A stretch of DNA of 64,000 nt. It comes from Excoecaria cochinchinensis. Lineage: Eukaryota; Streptophyta; Magnoliopsida; Malpighiales; Euphorbiaceae. The notes under the pieces were generated by a model, which worked only from the letters and a program-made list of their open reading frames with translations, did not search any database and was not told the DNA's origin. The position numbers and the translations under genes were made by a program. Positions within the stretch are counted from its first letter, which is position 1; each line of letters begins with the position of its first letter. Shown here piece after piece: positions 32,344 to 43,393 of this stretch. Location: assembly GCA_947683425.1 (NCBI GenBank), contig CANTUQ010000035.1:5131001-5195000 (forward strand), written 5' to 3'.

Positions 32344-33207
32344 ACTTTGCAAGTTCGGATTTATGGAGATTAAATTTATGGAAGTTAAAGAAGGCTTGAA
32401 GGTGGTTTACTGAATTATGAGGAAGCCAAATCAAAAAAGAGACTTTGAAGAGAGGCATGTGCAAGTCATGTGATACCTTGACATGTGCAAGTCATGTGAC
32501 CTTGACATGTGCCATTCATGTGCTTTGACATGTGCCAGACATGTGCCATGTCATGTGCTATGCATGCACCATATGCATGTGCACATCATGTGACATATTA
32601 CATGTGCAATGCATGTGCCAATTAATGGACTTAATGGGCTATTTTGTTTGGGCTTTTAGTTTAGGCTTTTATTTATTATTTTTATTTGATTATTTGTAAT
32701 ATGTTAGGCCTTAACTTATTCTTTTGGGCTTATTTAAGTGAGATGGGCTTTAATTAGTTTGGGCTCATTTAATTAGTTATTTTTAGGCTTTTTGGGCTGT
32801 ATTTTAAGTTAATTAGTGTGGGCTTTAGTTATCTTGGTGTAAGGCCCATGTTTAAAGGCCTATTTGATTAATTAGGGTTTTTATTAGCTTAAGGGAGTAT
32901 AAATACTCCTCAAAAACGAGATTGTAATTCAGACTTAAAGATTATGATATTTTGAGACTTTTATTTGGCTTGGCCGAATTCTTCATTGGAGAAGATTGTT
33001 TGTCTTCTTCTTTTGCATCAAGAACTTTTAATTCTTATCAAGGTATTTACTTTCTAGCGAATTCTGTTCTTGTATTTTAAAATCAATATATTATAAGTGT
33101 TTCCATTCACATTGTGTGGGGGTTCTTTAGATTGGGGGTTTGTTCTTATTCATGTTCATGCCATATTGTATGGGTTTCGGGTTCTTTAACCTTGGGGTTC
33201 CGCATCA
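32304..33207 (+). repeat. N1 3' LTR
   Basis: 904 bp, TGATGCGTGCACAGGGG to GTTCCGCATCA. Palindromic TATA region GGAGTATAAATACTCC near 32898. Strong CATGTG cluster at about 32455-32625. Confidence 0.93.
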
Positions 33208-33212
33208 AAAGC

Positions 33213-34457
33213 AAAGGAGGGCAGCAAGGTTATTTTCAAATTCCAACAATAAATGGAATCCGAAATGGAGTAAAAATGTAGAAAAGAAGAAGGAGTACCA
33301 TTCGGCTTCTAAGGAGAAAGACTATAAAACAAACAAAGGCAAGGAAAACAGTACTTCATTCCAAAAAGGTACTAGTGATCCTTCACCTAAACTTTCTAAA
33401 CATAGGGATATAAAGTGTTTTAAGTGTCAGGGACGTGGTCATTATGCATCTGAATGTCCTAATAGAAAAACTATGTTTATTGAGGGGGAAGAAATTATTT
33501 CTGAGTTCGATAATGGGGATGAGTCTGACGGTAGAGAATTGAGTATGCCACCTTCAAAAGATTGTTCAGATAATGATGAGTGTGTTGAATATGCTGTAAA
33601 AGAGAGGCTCTAGTTACTAGGCGTGTTTTGAACATAAATGTGAAGGAAGATGGCCTAGAGCAAAGGGAACATATATTTCACACTAGATGCTTGATAAGTG
33701 GGAAGGCTTGTACTCTAATCATAGATGGGGGTAGTTGCACTAATGTAGCTAGTACTACCTTGGTAGAAAAATTGAGCTTGAAATGTGATAAGCATCCTAA
33801 CCCATATAGGCTGCAATGGTTAAATGATAGTGGTGAAGTTAAAGTGACCAAGCAAGTGATAGTTGCATTTTCCATTGGTAGGTACGCAGATGAGATTGTA
33901 TGTGATGTAGTACCAATGCAAGTTGGTCATATCTTGTTAGGTAGGCCTTGGCAATTTGATAGGCGTGTTGTGCATGATGGGTATAAGAATAGGTATTCTT
34001 TTGTGCATAACAGACATAAGATTACTCTTGCACCTTTGTCTCCTAAAGAAACTTACCTTGAGCAATTGAGAATTCAGCAAACTTCAAGTGGGAGTTCAGG
34101 TAGTGAGGTGAAAAAGAAAGAAGAGAGAAAAGAGGCCATGAGAGAAAAGAATATGAATAAAGGCCCAATGGTGAGTGACTGCACAAGTGAGCAAAAGAAA
34201 GTGGGATGTGCAGAAGAGAAAAAGTTAGTGAGTGAAAAGAAAAAGAATGATGTGAGAATTGAGAAAAAAGAAATTGAGAGGAGTGAAAAAGTCAAGAAAC
34301 AATCATGTTTTTATGCAAAATAGAGAGAAGTTAAAAGTGCATACTTAGGCAAGAGAGCTCTAGTCTAGATTCGGTTTAAGGAAACTTTGTTTACTGAAAC
34401 TGATCTTAACCCTGAGTTGCCTAGTGTTTTTGTGACTTTATTGCAGGAATATGAAGA
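33213..34457 (+). pseudogene. Element E gag nucleocapsid, protease and spacer
   Basis: After N1, gag resumes with a basic Asn/Lys linker, the CCHC knuckle CFKCQGRGHYASEC near 33414-33455, an acidic stretch, a frame break near 33610, then the protease site LIIDGGSCTNVAS near 33717-33755 and HILLGRPWQFDRR. The Lys/Glu-rich linker stops at 34323 (TAG); further in-frame stops follow before element D inserts at GAAGA (34453-34457). Not functional. Confidence 0.88.
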
Positions 34458-35212
34458 TGATGCGGAACCCAATAGCTATCAAGCTACAAACCCACACATA
34501 CGAGATGGTTAGCAAAGAACAAATAGACAAAAACCCTCCCTATTGAACCCCCACACAACCTGTGTATGGAAACGCAAATAATTGGGAATTTAGAACAAGA
34601 AAAACGCCACAATCCACAAAGATTGATAAGTTAATTCGAGTTCTTTATGCAATAATAAAGAAGGCAATCTCACTCTCTCTATTACACAAATTCGGCTAAG
34701 CCAAAAAGAGTTCTTTTTAATTTTCATCAAAATCTGACCTCAAAGGTTTACAATGATGTATTTATAGCCTTCAAGGCTGACCTAACCCTAATGTAGCTGA
34801 ATTAAGCATGGGCTTCACAAGCTAAATAAGCCCACTTAACTAATAACTAAACTAACTTAAAATAAGCCCAAATAACATAAGATTAAATGGCCGAAATACA
34901 AGCCCATCAGAAAAGACTAATTAAAACCCAAAAGAGTTAAATAATTAACCCAACTAACTAAGATAAAGAATACAAATCCGAATGGACTAGATGTGAAGCC
35001 CATCTTCATGACAAGTCTCCAATAAGCTAAGTAGCTTATGTTTGTCTTTAAGCCCAACTTGACAATTTTCAAACGCCTCTTCATTTAGCTCTTGTGTCGT
35101 TAGCTCTTGTACAAAGGCTGCCATGGCCATCTTTAGCTTTTTAGCTCTTCCCCTTGTAATTGGACCACTTGGCATCTTCAAAGGGTCTTTGATAGGTGGC
35201 TGATCCGTATCA
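34458..35212 (-). repeat. Element D 3' LTR
   Basis: 755 bp, TGATGCGGAACCCAATAGC to GCTGATCCGTATCA, beside the PPT. Contains the end of pol (stop at 34987). Confidence 0.95.
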
Positions 35213-36410
35213 TTCCCTCCCTCCTCAAAAAGATTTGTCCTCAAATCTGCATCCATATTAAAAGGAGAAAGGTCAGAAACATTAAATGTAGCAGAAACGC
35301 CATACTCACCAGGTAAATCAATCTTGTAAGCATTGTCATTGATGCGCTCCAAGACTTGAAACGGACCATCACCCCGAGCATCCAATTTGCTTTTCCTTTG
35401 GTTGGGAAACCTTTCCTTTCGGAAATGCACCCAAACCCAATCCCCCGGGACAAACACCACTTGTTTCCTTCCCTTATTTGCTCGGTCAGCATATTGCTTA
35501 TTTTTCGTCTCTATATTCGCCCGTGCTTTCTCATGCAAGGTTTTCACCAAATCTGCCTTCCTACTACCATCCAAACTTGAAAGCTCATGTAAAGGCAAAG
35601 GACAAAGATCAAGTACAGTTAGTGGATTAAAACCATAAACAAGTTCAAATGGTGAAAAACCAGTAGAAGAATGAATACTTCTATTATAAGCGAATTCAAT
35701 GAAAGGTAAACAATCCTCCCATGTTTTGAGATTTTTACCCACTATAGCACGTAATAAAGTCCCCAAAGTTCTATTCACAACTTCTGTTTGGCCATCAGTT
35801 TGAGGGTGACAAGTAGTAGAAAATAACAACTTTGTGCCTAACTTACCCCATAAAACACGCCAAAAATGTGAAAGGAACTTAGTATCCCTATCTGAAATTA
35901 TGGTGTGTGGAATACCATGCAAACGGACAACTTCCTTAAAGAATAAATCAGCAATATGAACAACATCATCACATTTATGACATGCAATAAAATGAGCCAT
36001 CTTACTAAATCTATCTACCACAACAAAGATACTATCCCTACCACGTTTTGTCCTAGGCAAACCAAGCACGAAATCCATAGAAATGTCAGTCCAAGGTGAC
36101 GTAGGTACGGGTAAAGGCATATACAATCCATGAGGCATAGATTTAGACTTAGCTTGTTTACATGCAACACATGCATTACACACTTTTTCAACATTTTTTC
36201 GCATGCGAGGCCAAAAGAAATGCTCATTCAACATGTCATAGGTCTTATGTACCCCAAAATGTCCCATCAATCCCCCACAATGAGATTCCAACACAAGCAA
36301 ATCACGCATAGAACATTTAGGTAAACAAAGTTTGCTGCCCTTAAATAAAAATCCATCATGTCTATAGAATTTATCTAAGGCTTTATGTTTACATGCACTA
36401 TATACATTAC
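34987..36410 (-). pseudogene. Element D integrase and LTR-encoded C terminus
   Basis: Same protein as the tail of D's gag-pol but in another frame, because of the deletion at about 36411. It shows the HHCC finger (GHFGVHKT, CNACVACKQ), core residues Asp in SMDFVLGLP, Asp in ISDRDTKF and Glu in QTEVVNR with D-x35-E spacing, GDGPFQVLERIN, and the tail GPITRGRAKKLKMAM encoded in the LTR. The Met at 36309 is internal. No other break is visible. Confidence 0.9.
35213..35248 (-). promoter_or_regulatory. Element D polypurine tract plus upstream inverted repeat
   Basis: Purine run next to the LTR; inverted repeat AGATTTG-AGGA-CAAATCT at 35231-35248 with a 7-bp perfect stem, the T-A variant of the hairpin. 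Confidence 0.86.
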
Positions 36411-39400
36411 CAACTTAGAACTAAGTGTAGAAATTAAAACATATCTTCTAGATAATGCATCAGCAACAATATTTTCCTTTCCATGCTTATATTGAATGAC
36501 GTAGGGAAATGTTTCAATAAATTCAACCCATTTAGCATGCCTTTTGTTCAACTTACCTTGTCCCTTCAAATGTTTGAGGGATTCATGATCAGTATGGATG
36601 ACAAACTCCCTAGGTAGGAGATAATGCTGCCATACGTCCAATGCTCTCACCAAGGCATAAAGCTCCTTGTCATAGGTTGAATAATTGAGCTGGGCTCCAT
36701 GAAGCTTCTCACTGAAGTATGCTACTGGTTTCTTCTCTTGCAATAGAACAGCTCCAATACCTACACCAGAAGCATCACATTCAATTTCAAAAGTTTTATC
36801 AAAATTAGGCAAAGATAAAATAGGGGCAGAACACAACTTCCCTTTCAAATTCTCAAAAGCCTTTTGCTGTGCCTCTCCCCACTTAAACCCAATCTCCTTC
36901 TTGATTATTTCTGTAAGTGGTGCAGCAATGGTAGAGAAATCTTGCACAAACCTCCTATAGAAGCTTGCTAAGCCATGAAAGCTCCGCACATCCGAAATGG
37001 TCTTAGGCGTTGGCCATTCCTTTATTGCTTTCACTTTCTCCTCATCCACTTCAATTCCCTGCGCGCTCACCACAAAACCAAGAAACACAAGTCTATCTAT
37101 ACAAAATGTGCATTTCTTAAGTTTAGCATACAACTGCTCATGCCTCAAAGTTTGTAATACTAACTTAACATGCTCCAAATGTTCATCATATGACTTGCTG
37201 TAAATGAGTATATCATCAAAATAAACAACTACAAACTTCCCTAAGTATGCACGCAAAACATGGTTCATAAGTCTCATAAAAGTACTAGGGGCATTAGATA
37301 GCCCAAAAGGCATGACTAACCATTCATACAATCCATACTTAGTTTTAAAAGCTGTTTTCCATTCATCTCCAGATTTCATTCTTATTTGATGATAACCACT
37401 CATTAAATCAATCTTAGTAAAATAAACAGCACCACATAGCTCATCTAACATATCATCAAGCCTAGGAATAGGATGTCTATACTTTACCGTTATTTTGTTG
37501 ACTCCACGGCAATCAACACACATTCTCCAAGTTCCATCCTTCTTAGGCACCAGAAGTACGGGTACCGCACACGGGCTCATGCTCTCTCTAACCAGCCCCT
37601 TCTCCAAGAGTTCCTCCACTTGCCTTTGCATTTCCTTAGTCTCCAAAGGGTTGCTCCTATAGGCTGGTCGGTTGGGGAGGGTTGATCCAGGCACGAAATC
37701 TATTTGATGTTCTATCCCTCTCAAAGGTGGCAATCCATTTGGTAGCTCCTTAGGAAAAACATCTGAATAGTCCTGCAATAAAGACATAAAACTAGAAGGC
37801 AAAGAAGCATGGTCAATGTCAGTATCTGAAAACAAAACCTCTTTATAAGTTACAAGGATCAGTGGCTGGCCTATTGCTAAAGCACTCCTAATCTCTCTTG
37901 CCCTTACATAAAAATTTTGTTTTTGCCTCCCACCTTTCTTGTTTTCACTCACTAATGGGCCATTTATTTGTTTGGATTCTTTTCTGGCCTCTTTCTCCCC
38001 TTTTCTTTCCTTTTCTCTCTTAAGCGCACTTTGGGCAGTAGCCCCACTCCCCTCTTCTCTCTTGGCCGAAACCTCTTTCCCTTTTTCAGCTAATTTCTTT
38101 TGGTCTTCAAACACTTCTTGAGGTGATAATGGAGCTAATGAAACCTTTGAACCTTCATAAGAAAAAGAATAACGGTTAGTGTACCCATTATGTGTTACTT
38201 TTCTATCAAATTGCCACGGTCTTCCCAAGAGTAAATGGCCTGCCTGCATAGGTACTACATCACACATTACCTCATCCTTATATCTCCCGATGGAAAATGG
38301 CACTCTCACTTGCCTTGTGACCTTGACCTCTCCACTATCATTTAACCATTGCAACTTATAAGGTCTAGGGTGTTTTTCACATGCCAAATTTAACTTCTCA
38401 ACCATACTCACACTAGCTACATTTGTGCAACTGCCCCCATCAACAATGACCGTGCACACTCTCCCATTAATTAAACACTTAGTGTGAAATATGTTTTCTC
38501 TTTGTTCTAGGCTATCCTCTTTAACATTCAAGTTTAAAGCCCTCCTAGCAACTAAAGATCTCCCACTTTCAGCAACCAGTAACTCCCCCTCACTATCACA
38601 ATCACTACAATCCTCTAAAGGTGGCATCTCATCCTCACTCTTCTCGGATTCAGAAGTAATTTCCCCATTATCCCTAGCAATTATAACCCTTCTGTTAGGA
38701 CAATCACGTGCCATATGTCCTTTTCCTAAGCATTTAAAACATTTAATTTCTCTACTAGGAGTTTGGGTATTAGAGTTACCTTTTACAGCTTTGGATTGTG
38801 ATTGGACAGCCCTTACTTCTTTGGAACCCGAATCTGCCCCATAAGGTTTGGATCCCCTAAATTCTTTCCTATCCTCCCCTTTGGTCCATCTAGATCCCAA
38901 TTTATCCCTTGAAGTGTTGCTGGTTCGGCTGAAACTCCTACTCCTCTTCTGCTTCTCTATTTTCATTGCTATGCCTAACATTTCCTCCATGGAGTCATAC
39001 CTATGAAGTTCTAAGACATCAGCAATCTCAGCATTTAACCCACCTAGAAACCTAGCCATGGTTATCTCTTCATCTTCCACAATATTGGCTCGAACCATGC
39101 ACATTTCCATTTCCTTGTGATACTCCTCCACCGTCCTACCCCCTTGCACTAACCGATGCAATTTCTGATGTAACTCCCTAAAGTAATGTGAGGGCACAAA
39201 CCTCTTCCTCATTGCCTCCTTCATATCCTCCCAACTACTAATAGGTCGCCTACCCACTTTCCTTCTACCCATGTTCAGCTGATCCCACCAGAATAGTGCA
39301 TAATCTGTAAACTCAACAGCTGCTAACTTAACCTTTTTCTCCTCGGAATACCTATTGCACTCAAAAATCATTTCAACCTTCCTTTCCCACTCTAGATATT

Positions 39401-39716
39401 CTTCAGCGTGATTTCTGCCCTTAAAAGAAGGAATCTTAAGCTTGATATTTCCTAAATTCCCATCCACTTTTTCCCTTGCCTCTTCCTCATCTACATCTCC
39501 AAAATCATTTTCTACATACCTTTCAACAAATCGTCCCCTCCTTGCTTCTCTTCGAGGTGCGTTGGTTGTACTTCCTTCAATCCTTTCTTCCATTCCATCC
39601 AGTCGAATATTCAGCTTCCGAATCTCACTGATAAAGGCTTCGTACATCAGCTTATTATCTGGTACGTGTGCATCTTCCTCTTGGAAACTTCCTTTCCCGC
39701 TAGTTTGTTCTGTCAT
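36375..39716 (-). CDS. Element D gag-protease-RT-RNase H polyprotein
   Basis: 1113 codons from ATG 39716. Gag: coiled-coil-like N terminus, capsid domain about 90-255 (KLKIPSFKGRN, LFWWDQL), CCHC knuckle CFKCLGKGHMARDC 326-339. Protease: VIVDGGSCTNVAS, Asp about 426. RT: FTKID with Asp 770, WLVMPFGLSNAP, VVYFDD 830-835. RNase H: ECDAS with Asp 981, YDKELY with Glu about 1018, HTDH about 1041-1044, VADALS with Asp about 1086. The last ~12 residues are out of frame after the deletion, and integrase follows in another frame. Gag, protease, RT and RNase H all look active by motif; without fused integrase the copy could not integrate by itself. Confidence 0.93.
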   Translation of the reverse strand: MTEQTSGKGSFQEEDAHVPDNKLMYEAFISEIRKLNIRLDGMEERIEGSTTNAPRREARRGRFVERYVENDFGDVDEEEAREKVDGNLGNIKLKIPSFKGRNHAEEYLEWERKVEMIFECNRYSEEKKVKLAAVEFTDYALFWWDQLNMGRRKVGRRPISSWEDMKEAMRKRFVPSHYFRELHQKLHRLVQGGRTVEEYHKEMEMCMVRANIVEDEEITMARFLGGLNAEIADVLELHRYDSMEEMLGIAMKIEKQKRSRSFSRTSNTSRDKLGSRWTKGEDRKEFRGSKPYGADSGSKEVRAVQSQSKAVKGNSNTQTPSREIKCFKCLGKGHMARDCPNRRVIIARDNGEITSESEKSEDEMPPLEDCSDCDSEGELLVAESGRSLVARRALNLNVKEDSLEQRENIFHTKCLINGRVCTVIVDGGSCTNVASVSMVEKLNLACEKHPRPYKLQWLNDSGEVKVTRQVRVPFSIGRYKDEVMCDVVPMQAGHLLLGRPWQFDRKVTHNGYTNRYSFSYEGSKVSLAPLSPQEVFEDQKKLAEKGKEVSAKREEGSGATAQSALKREKERKGEKEARKESKQINGPLVSENKKGGRQKQNFYVRAREIRSALAIGQPLILVTYKEVLFSDTDIDHASLPSSFMSLLQDYSDVFPKELPNGLPPLRGIEHQIDFVPGSTLPNRPAYRSNPLETKEMQRQVEELLEKGLVRESMSPCAVPVLLVPKKDGTWRMCVDCRGVNKITVKYRHPIPRLDDMLDELCGAVYFTKIDLMSGYHQIRMKSGDEWKTAFKTKYGLYEWLVMPFGLSNAPSTFMRLMNHVLRAYLGKFVVVYFDDILIYSKSYDEHLEHVKLVLQTLRHEQLYAKLKKCTFCIDRLVFLGFVVSAQGIEVDEEKVKAIKEWPTPKTISDVRSFHGLASFYRRFVQDFSTIAAPLTEIIKKEIGFKWGEAQQKAFENLKGKLCSAPILSLPNFDKTFEIECDASGVGIGAVLLQEKKPVAYFSEKLHGAQLNYSTYDKELYALVRALDVWQHYLLPREFVIHTDHESLKHLKGQGKLNKRHAKWVEFIETFPYVIQYKHGKENIVADALSRRYVLISTLSSKLVMYIVHVNIKP

Positions 39717-41256
39717 TGTAAATGCTGCAAAACAGAAGTTATATAATCCTCACAAGCACTCCCTCACGTGTTTACACTCAAAGACAGTCACTCCTCTCGT
39801 GTTTCACACCAACAAGGCTTTTACCCTCTTAATATGCTCACTCACTCAAGCCTCTTACCACTCTGATTGCTGCTTCAGAATTGCACTTCAGAATTCAAGT
39901 AACAAATCAAAATCGTGAGTACGTTTTAAGGAAACAAAGAAATAAGTAACTAACAATAAAAGAAAGCTCAAAACTAGAAAAGAAGACACTAAAACAGAAA
40001 GGAGGTGGCACATGGACAAGGGTGGTATACCACTTGATACAAAACAAATTAGAGTACTAGAACAAGCAATTATACTCTAACAATGTAAAAGAAGCAACAG
40101 CTAGCATAAAACAAGAAACTAGGCAACAAGAAGCAAAAAAAATGACAATTCTGGACAAGATGTATGAATTTGATCCACTACAGAGTAAATCAAATATAGA
40201 ACCTATTTAATCTACCCAGCAAAGCAAGAAAACATTAAAAGACTCAATTCAGACAATAAGAAATCAGTTTGCATGCAACAAAGAAATTTGAGTTGCTAAA
40301 GATGACACTAGGCCGAAATGTACACAAGCTTGATTAGTGTATTAATTGTGTGCGAAAATTGGAGGCAAAGTGATGATAAAAGGATGGCAAAACAGTAACA
40401 AGATGGTAAGAAAAGATGGCAAAACGGTAGACAAATTATGGTAAAAATGGTAAGAAAATGATTGGAAATGGATAAGAAATGGATAATATATGGATAGAAA
40501 AATGGATAATGAATGGATAAGAAATGGATAATGTATGGATAATAAATGGATAATGTATGATAGGTTATAATCCTAATTCAAAAACGAAATAGAGATTGTA
40601 AACCGAAAACAATAAGGGTTAATTTTTTTTTCCTACCTAGAATAGGATTCAGATTTCTTTACCTAACTAGGATTTCGGATTGTTTCCCCAATAGGATTTC
40701 GGATTGTTTCCCAACTAGGATTGTGATTTCTTTCCCACTAGGATTGTGATTTCTTCCTAAATAGGATTCGGATTTCTCTTCCTATATATACCCTTCACGC
40801 CACTTTCCTTCTTGGTTCACTTTCTTCTTTTGTTTTTCTTTCCTTCTCTCTCGGTTTTCCTTCCTTGTTCACCCTTTTTTTTTTTTAATTAATCTCAACA
40901 ACCGAAATTAAACTCAAACTCTACTACACTTCGAAATTTGTTTTTTTTTTTTTTTTTTTTTTTTTAAACTTCAGACCCAATTTTAGAAGCTTAAACGACC
41001 TTTTTTTTGGATTTTGAAGGGGTAGCTAACGAGCAAAGCTCGTTACTTTTGTAAATCTCGAAATTCCCTTTCCGAAAAGTTATTATAGAGCAAAAACGGA
41101 CACCGAATGCAAAAGTTATGGCAAAAACAAGTTTAATCACGCAATTAAAACACAAAATCAAAACTTGAACAATTCGGCAACCATAAAACACAAGAAACAA
41201 TTAAAAGAAAACTCAAAACCTAATTCTAAGATAAATAGGAATTTACCTTAATCCGA
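39717..41256 (-). other. Element D 5' leader
   Basis: Untranslated. Conserved leader block at about 39745-39900; short ATGGATAA-type repeats at about 40380-40560; a run of ~25-bp units (TAGGATTTCGGATTGTTTCCC and variants) at about 40660-40780; a long T tract at about 40941-40967. No gene. Confidence 0.82.
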
Positions 41257-41268
41257 GCTCTGATACCA
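41257..41268 (-). promoter_or_regulatory. Element D primer-binding site (tRNA-iMet)
   Basis: Canonical TGGTATCAGAGC on the minus strand. Confidence 0.95.
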
Positions 41269-41270
41269 AA

Positions 41271-42025
41271 TGATGCGGAACCCAATAGCTATCAAGCTAC
41301 AAACCCACACATACGAGATGGTTAGCAAAGAACAAATAGACAAAAACCCTCCCTATTGAACCCCCACACAACCTGTGTATGGAAACGCAAATAATTGGGA
41401 ATTTAGAACAAGAAAAACGCCACAATCCACAAAGATTGATAAGTTAATTCGAGTTCTTTATGCAATAATAAAGAAGGCAATCTCACTCTCTCTATTACAC
41501 AAATTCGGCTAAGCCAAAAAGAGTTCTTTTTAATTTTCATCAAAATCTGACCTCAAAGGTTTACAATGATGTATTTATAGCCTTCAAGGCTGACCTAACC
41601 CTAATGTAGCCGAATTAAGCATGGGCTTCACAAGCTAAATAAGCCCACTTAACTAATAACTAAACTAACTTAAAATAAGCCCAAATAACATAAGATTAAA
41701 TGGCCGAAATACAAGCCCATCAGAAAAGACTAATTAAAACCCAAAAGAGTTAAATAATTAACCCAACTAACTAAGATAAAGAATACAAATCCGAATGGAC
41801 TAGATGTGAAGCCCATCTTCATGACAAGTCTCCAATAAGCTAAGTAGCTTATGTTTGTCTTTAAGCCCAACTTGACAATTTTCAAACGCCTCTTCATTTA
41901 GCTCTTGTGTCGTTAGCTCTTGTACAAAGGCTGCCATGGCCATCTTTAGCTTTTTAGCTCTTCCCCTTGTAATTGGACCACTTGGCATCTTCAAAGGGTC
42001 TTTGATAGGTGGCTGATCCGTATCA
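41271..42025 (-). repeat. Element D 5' LTR
   Basis: 755 bp, almost identical to the 3' LTR. TATAAATA at 41572-41579 is the likely TATA box. The open frame 41800-41994 within it is the duplicated pol tail. Confidence 0.95.
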
Positions 42026-42030
42026 GAAGA

Positions 42031-42532
42031 TGTCTTTCCAGAAGAAGTTCCACATGGATTACCACCCTTAAGAGGGATTGAGCACCAGATTGATCTTGTA
42101 CCCGGGGCTCAAATACCTAACCGTCCAGCTTACCGAAGCAATCCAGAGGAGACGAAGGAGTTGCAGAGGCAAGTGGATGAACTGCTTCAAAAGGGGTATG
42201 TGAGGGAAAGCATGAGTCCTTGTGCTGTACCAGTCTTATTGGTACCAAAGAAAGATGGAACATGGAGGATGTGTGTCGATTGCAGAGCGGTCAACAAAAT
42301 CACTGTAAGTATCACCACCTATTCCTAGGTTAGATGATATGCTAGATGAGTTACATGGTGCATGTATATTCACTAAAATTGATTTAAAAAGTGGCTATTA
42401 TCAAATTAGGATGAAAGAGGGAGATGAATGGAAAACTGTGTTTAAGACTAAATATGGATTGTATGAGTGGTTAGTAAAGCCTTTTGGATTGTCTAATGCA
42501 CCTAGTACTTTCATGCAATTAATGAACCATGT
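42031..42532 (+). pseudogene. Element E RT N-terminal part
   Basis: Continues E's pol after D: GIEHQIDLVPG, VPKKDGTWRMCVDCRAVNKIT, then a one-base loss near 42306 that shifts frame, then MLDELHGACIFTKIDLKSGYY, WLVKPFGLSNAPSTF. Interrupted by the solo LTR at 42533 (TSD CATGT). GIEHQ here has the Glu codon that is a stop in element B. Confidence 0.9.
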
Positions 42533-43388
42533 TGATGCGGAACCCCAAGGCTAAAGAACCCGAAACCCCTTGAACATACAATATGGCATGAACATGAACA
42601 AGAATAAACCCCCAATCTAAAGAACCCCCAAACAACTATGTGAATGGAAACGCTTATAATAGATTGATTTAAAACACAAGAACAGAATTCGCCACAAAGT
42701 AAATACCTTGATAAGAATTAAGGTTCTTGATGCAAAAGAAGAAGACAAACAATCCTCTCCAATGAAGAATTTGGCCAAGCCAAATAAAAGTCTCAAAATA
42801 TCATAATCTCCAAGTCTGAATTACAAATTCGTTTTTGATGAGTATTTATACTCACTTAAGCTAATAAAAACCCTAATTAATCAAATAGGCCTTAAAACAT
42901 GGGCCTTACACTAAGATAACTAAAGCCCACACTAATTAACTTAAAATTCAGCCCAAAAAGCCTAAAAAGAACTAATTAAATGAGCCCAAGCTAATTAAAG
43001 CCCATCTCACTTAAATAAGCCCAAAAGAATAAGTTAAGGCCTAACATATTACAAATAATCAAATGAAAATAATAAATAAAAGCCTAAACTAAAAGCCCAA
43101 ATAAATCAGCCCCTTAATCCACCAATTAGCACATGCATTGCACATGCTCTGGCTCACATGCATAGCACATGTCAAGGTCACATGGTCGGCACATGTCAAG
43201 TGTCACATGACCTGCACATGTTAAGTCATCACATGACTAGCACATGTCCATCTTCAATTTGGCTTCTTCATAAATTTGGCCCACGGACTTCCTTCGAGCC
43301 TTCTTTAACTTCTCCAAATTTGATCTCCATGAATATGAACTTCCATTGTTAATAATCTTGAAGTGTTGACCACCCTGTGCACGCATCA
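42533..43388 (-). mobile_element. Solo LTR (C-type)
   Basis: 856 bp, TGATGCGGAACCCC to GTGCACGCATCA, TSD CATGT at 42528-42532 and 43389-43393. TGAGTATTTATACTCA palindrome around its TATA region near 42838. Very similar to the N0 5' LTR. Confidence 0.95.
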
Positions 43389-43393
43389 CATGT

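Larger units (their letters stand above)
28525..33207 (+). mobile_element. N1: non-autonomous LTR element with acidic ORF, carrying a nested solo LTR
   Basis: TSD AAAGC at 28520-28524 and 33208-33212. Without the B-type solo LTR in its 5' LTR the element is about 3.5 kb. Order: LTR, PBS, leader, acidic ORF (frameshifted), hairpin/PPT, LTR. Inserted in E's gag. Confidence 0.95.
34458..42025 (-). mobile_element. Element D: young, nearly intact autonomous CRM-like retrotransposon
   Basis: 7568 bp, TSD GAAGA (34453-34457, 42026-42030), two 755-bp LTRs with one difference that I can see (CTGAATT versus CCGAATT). Gag to RNase H is a single uninterrupted frame of 1113 codons; a ~49-bp deletion then shifts frame before integrase. 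PBS and PPT intact. It sits between E's protease and RT. Confidence 0.95.
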
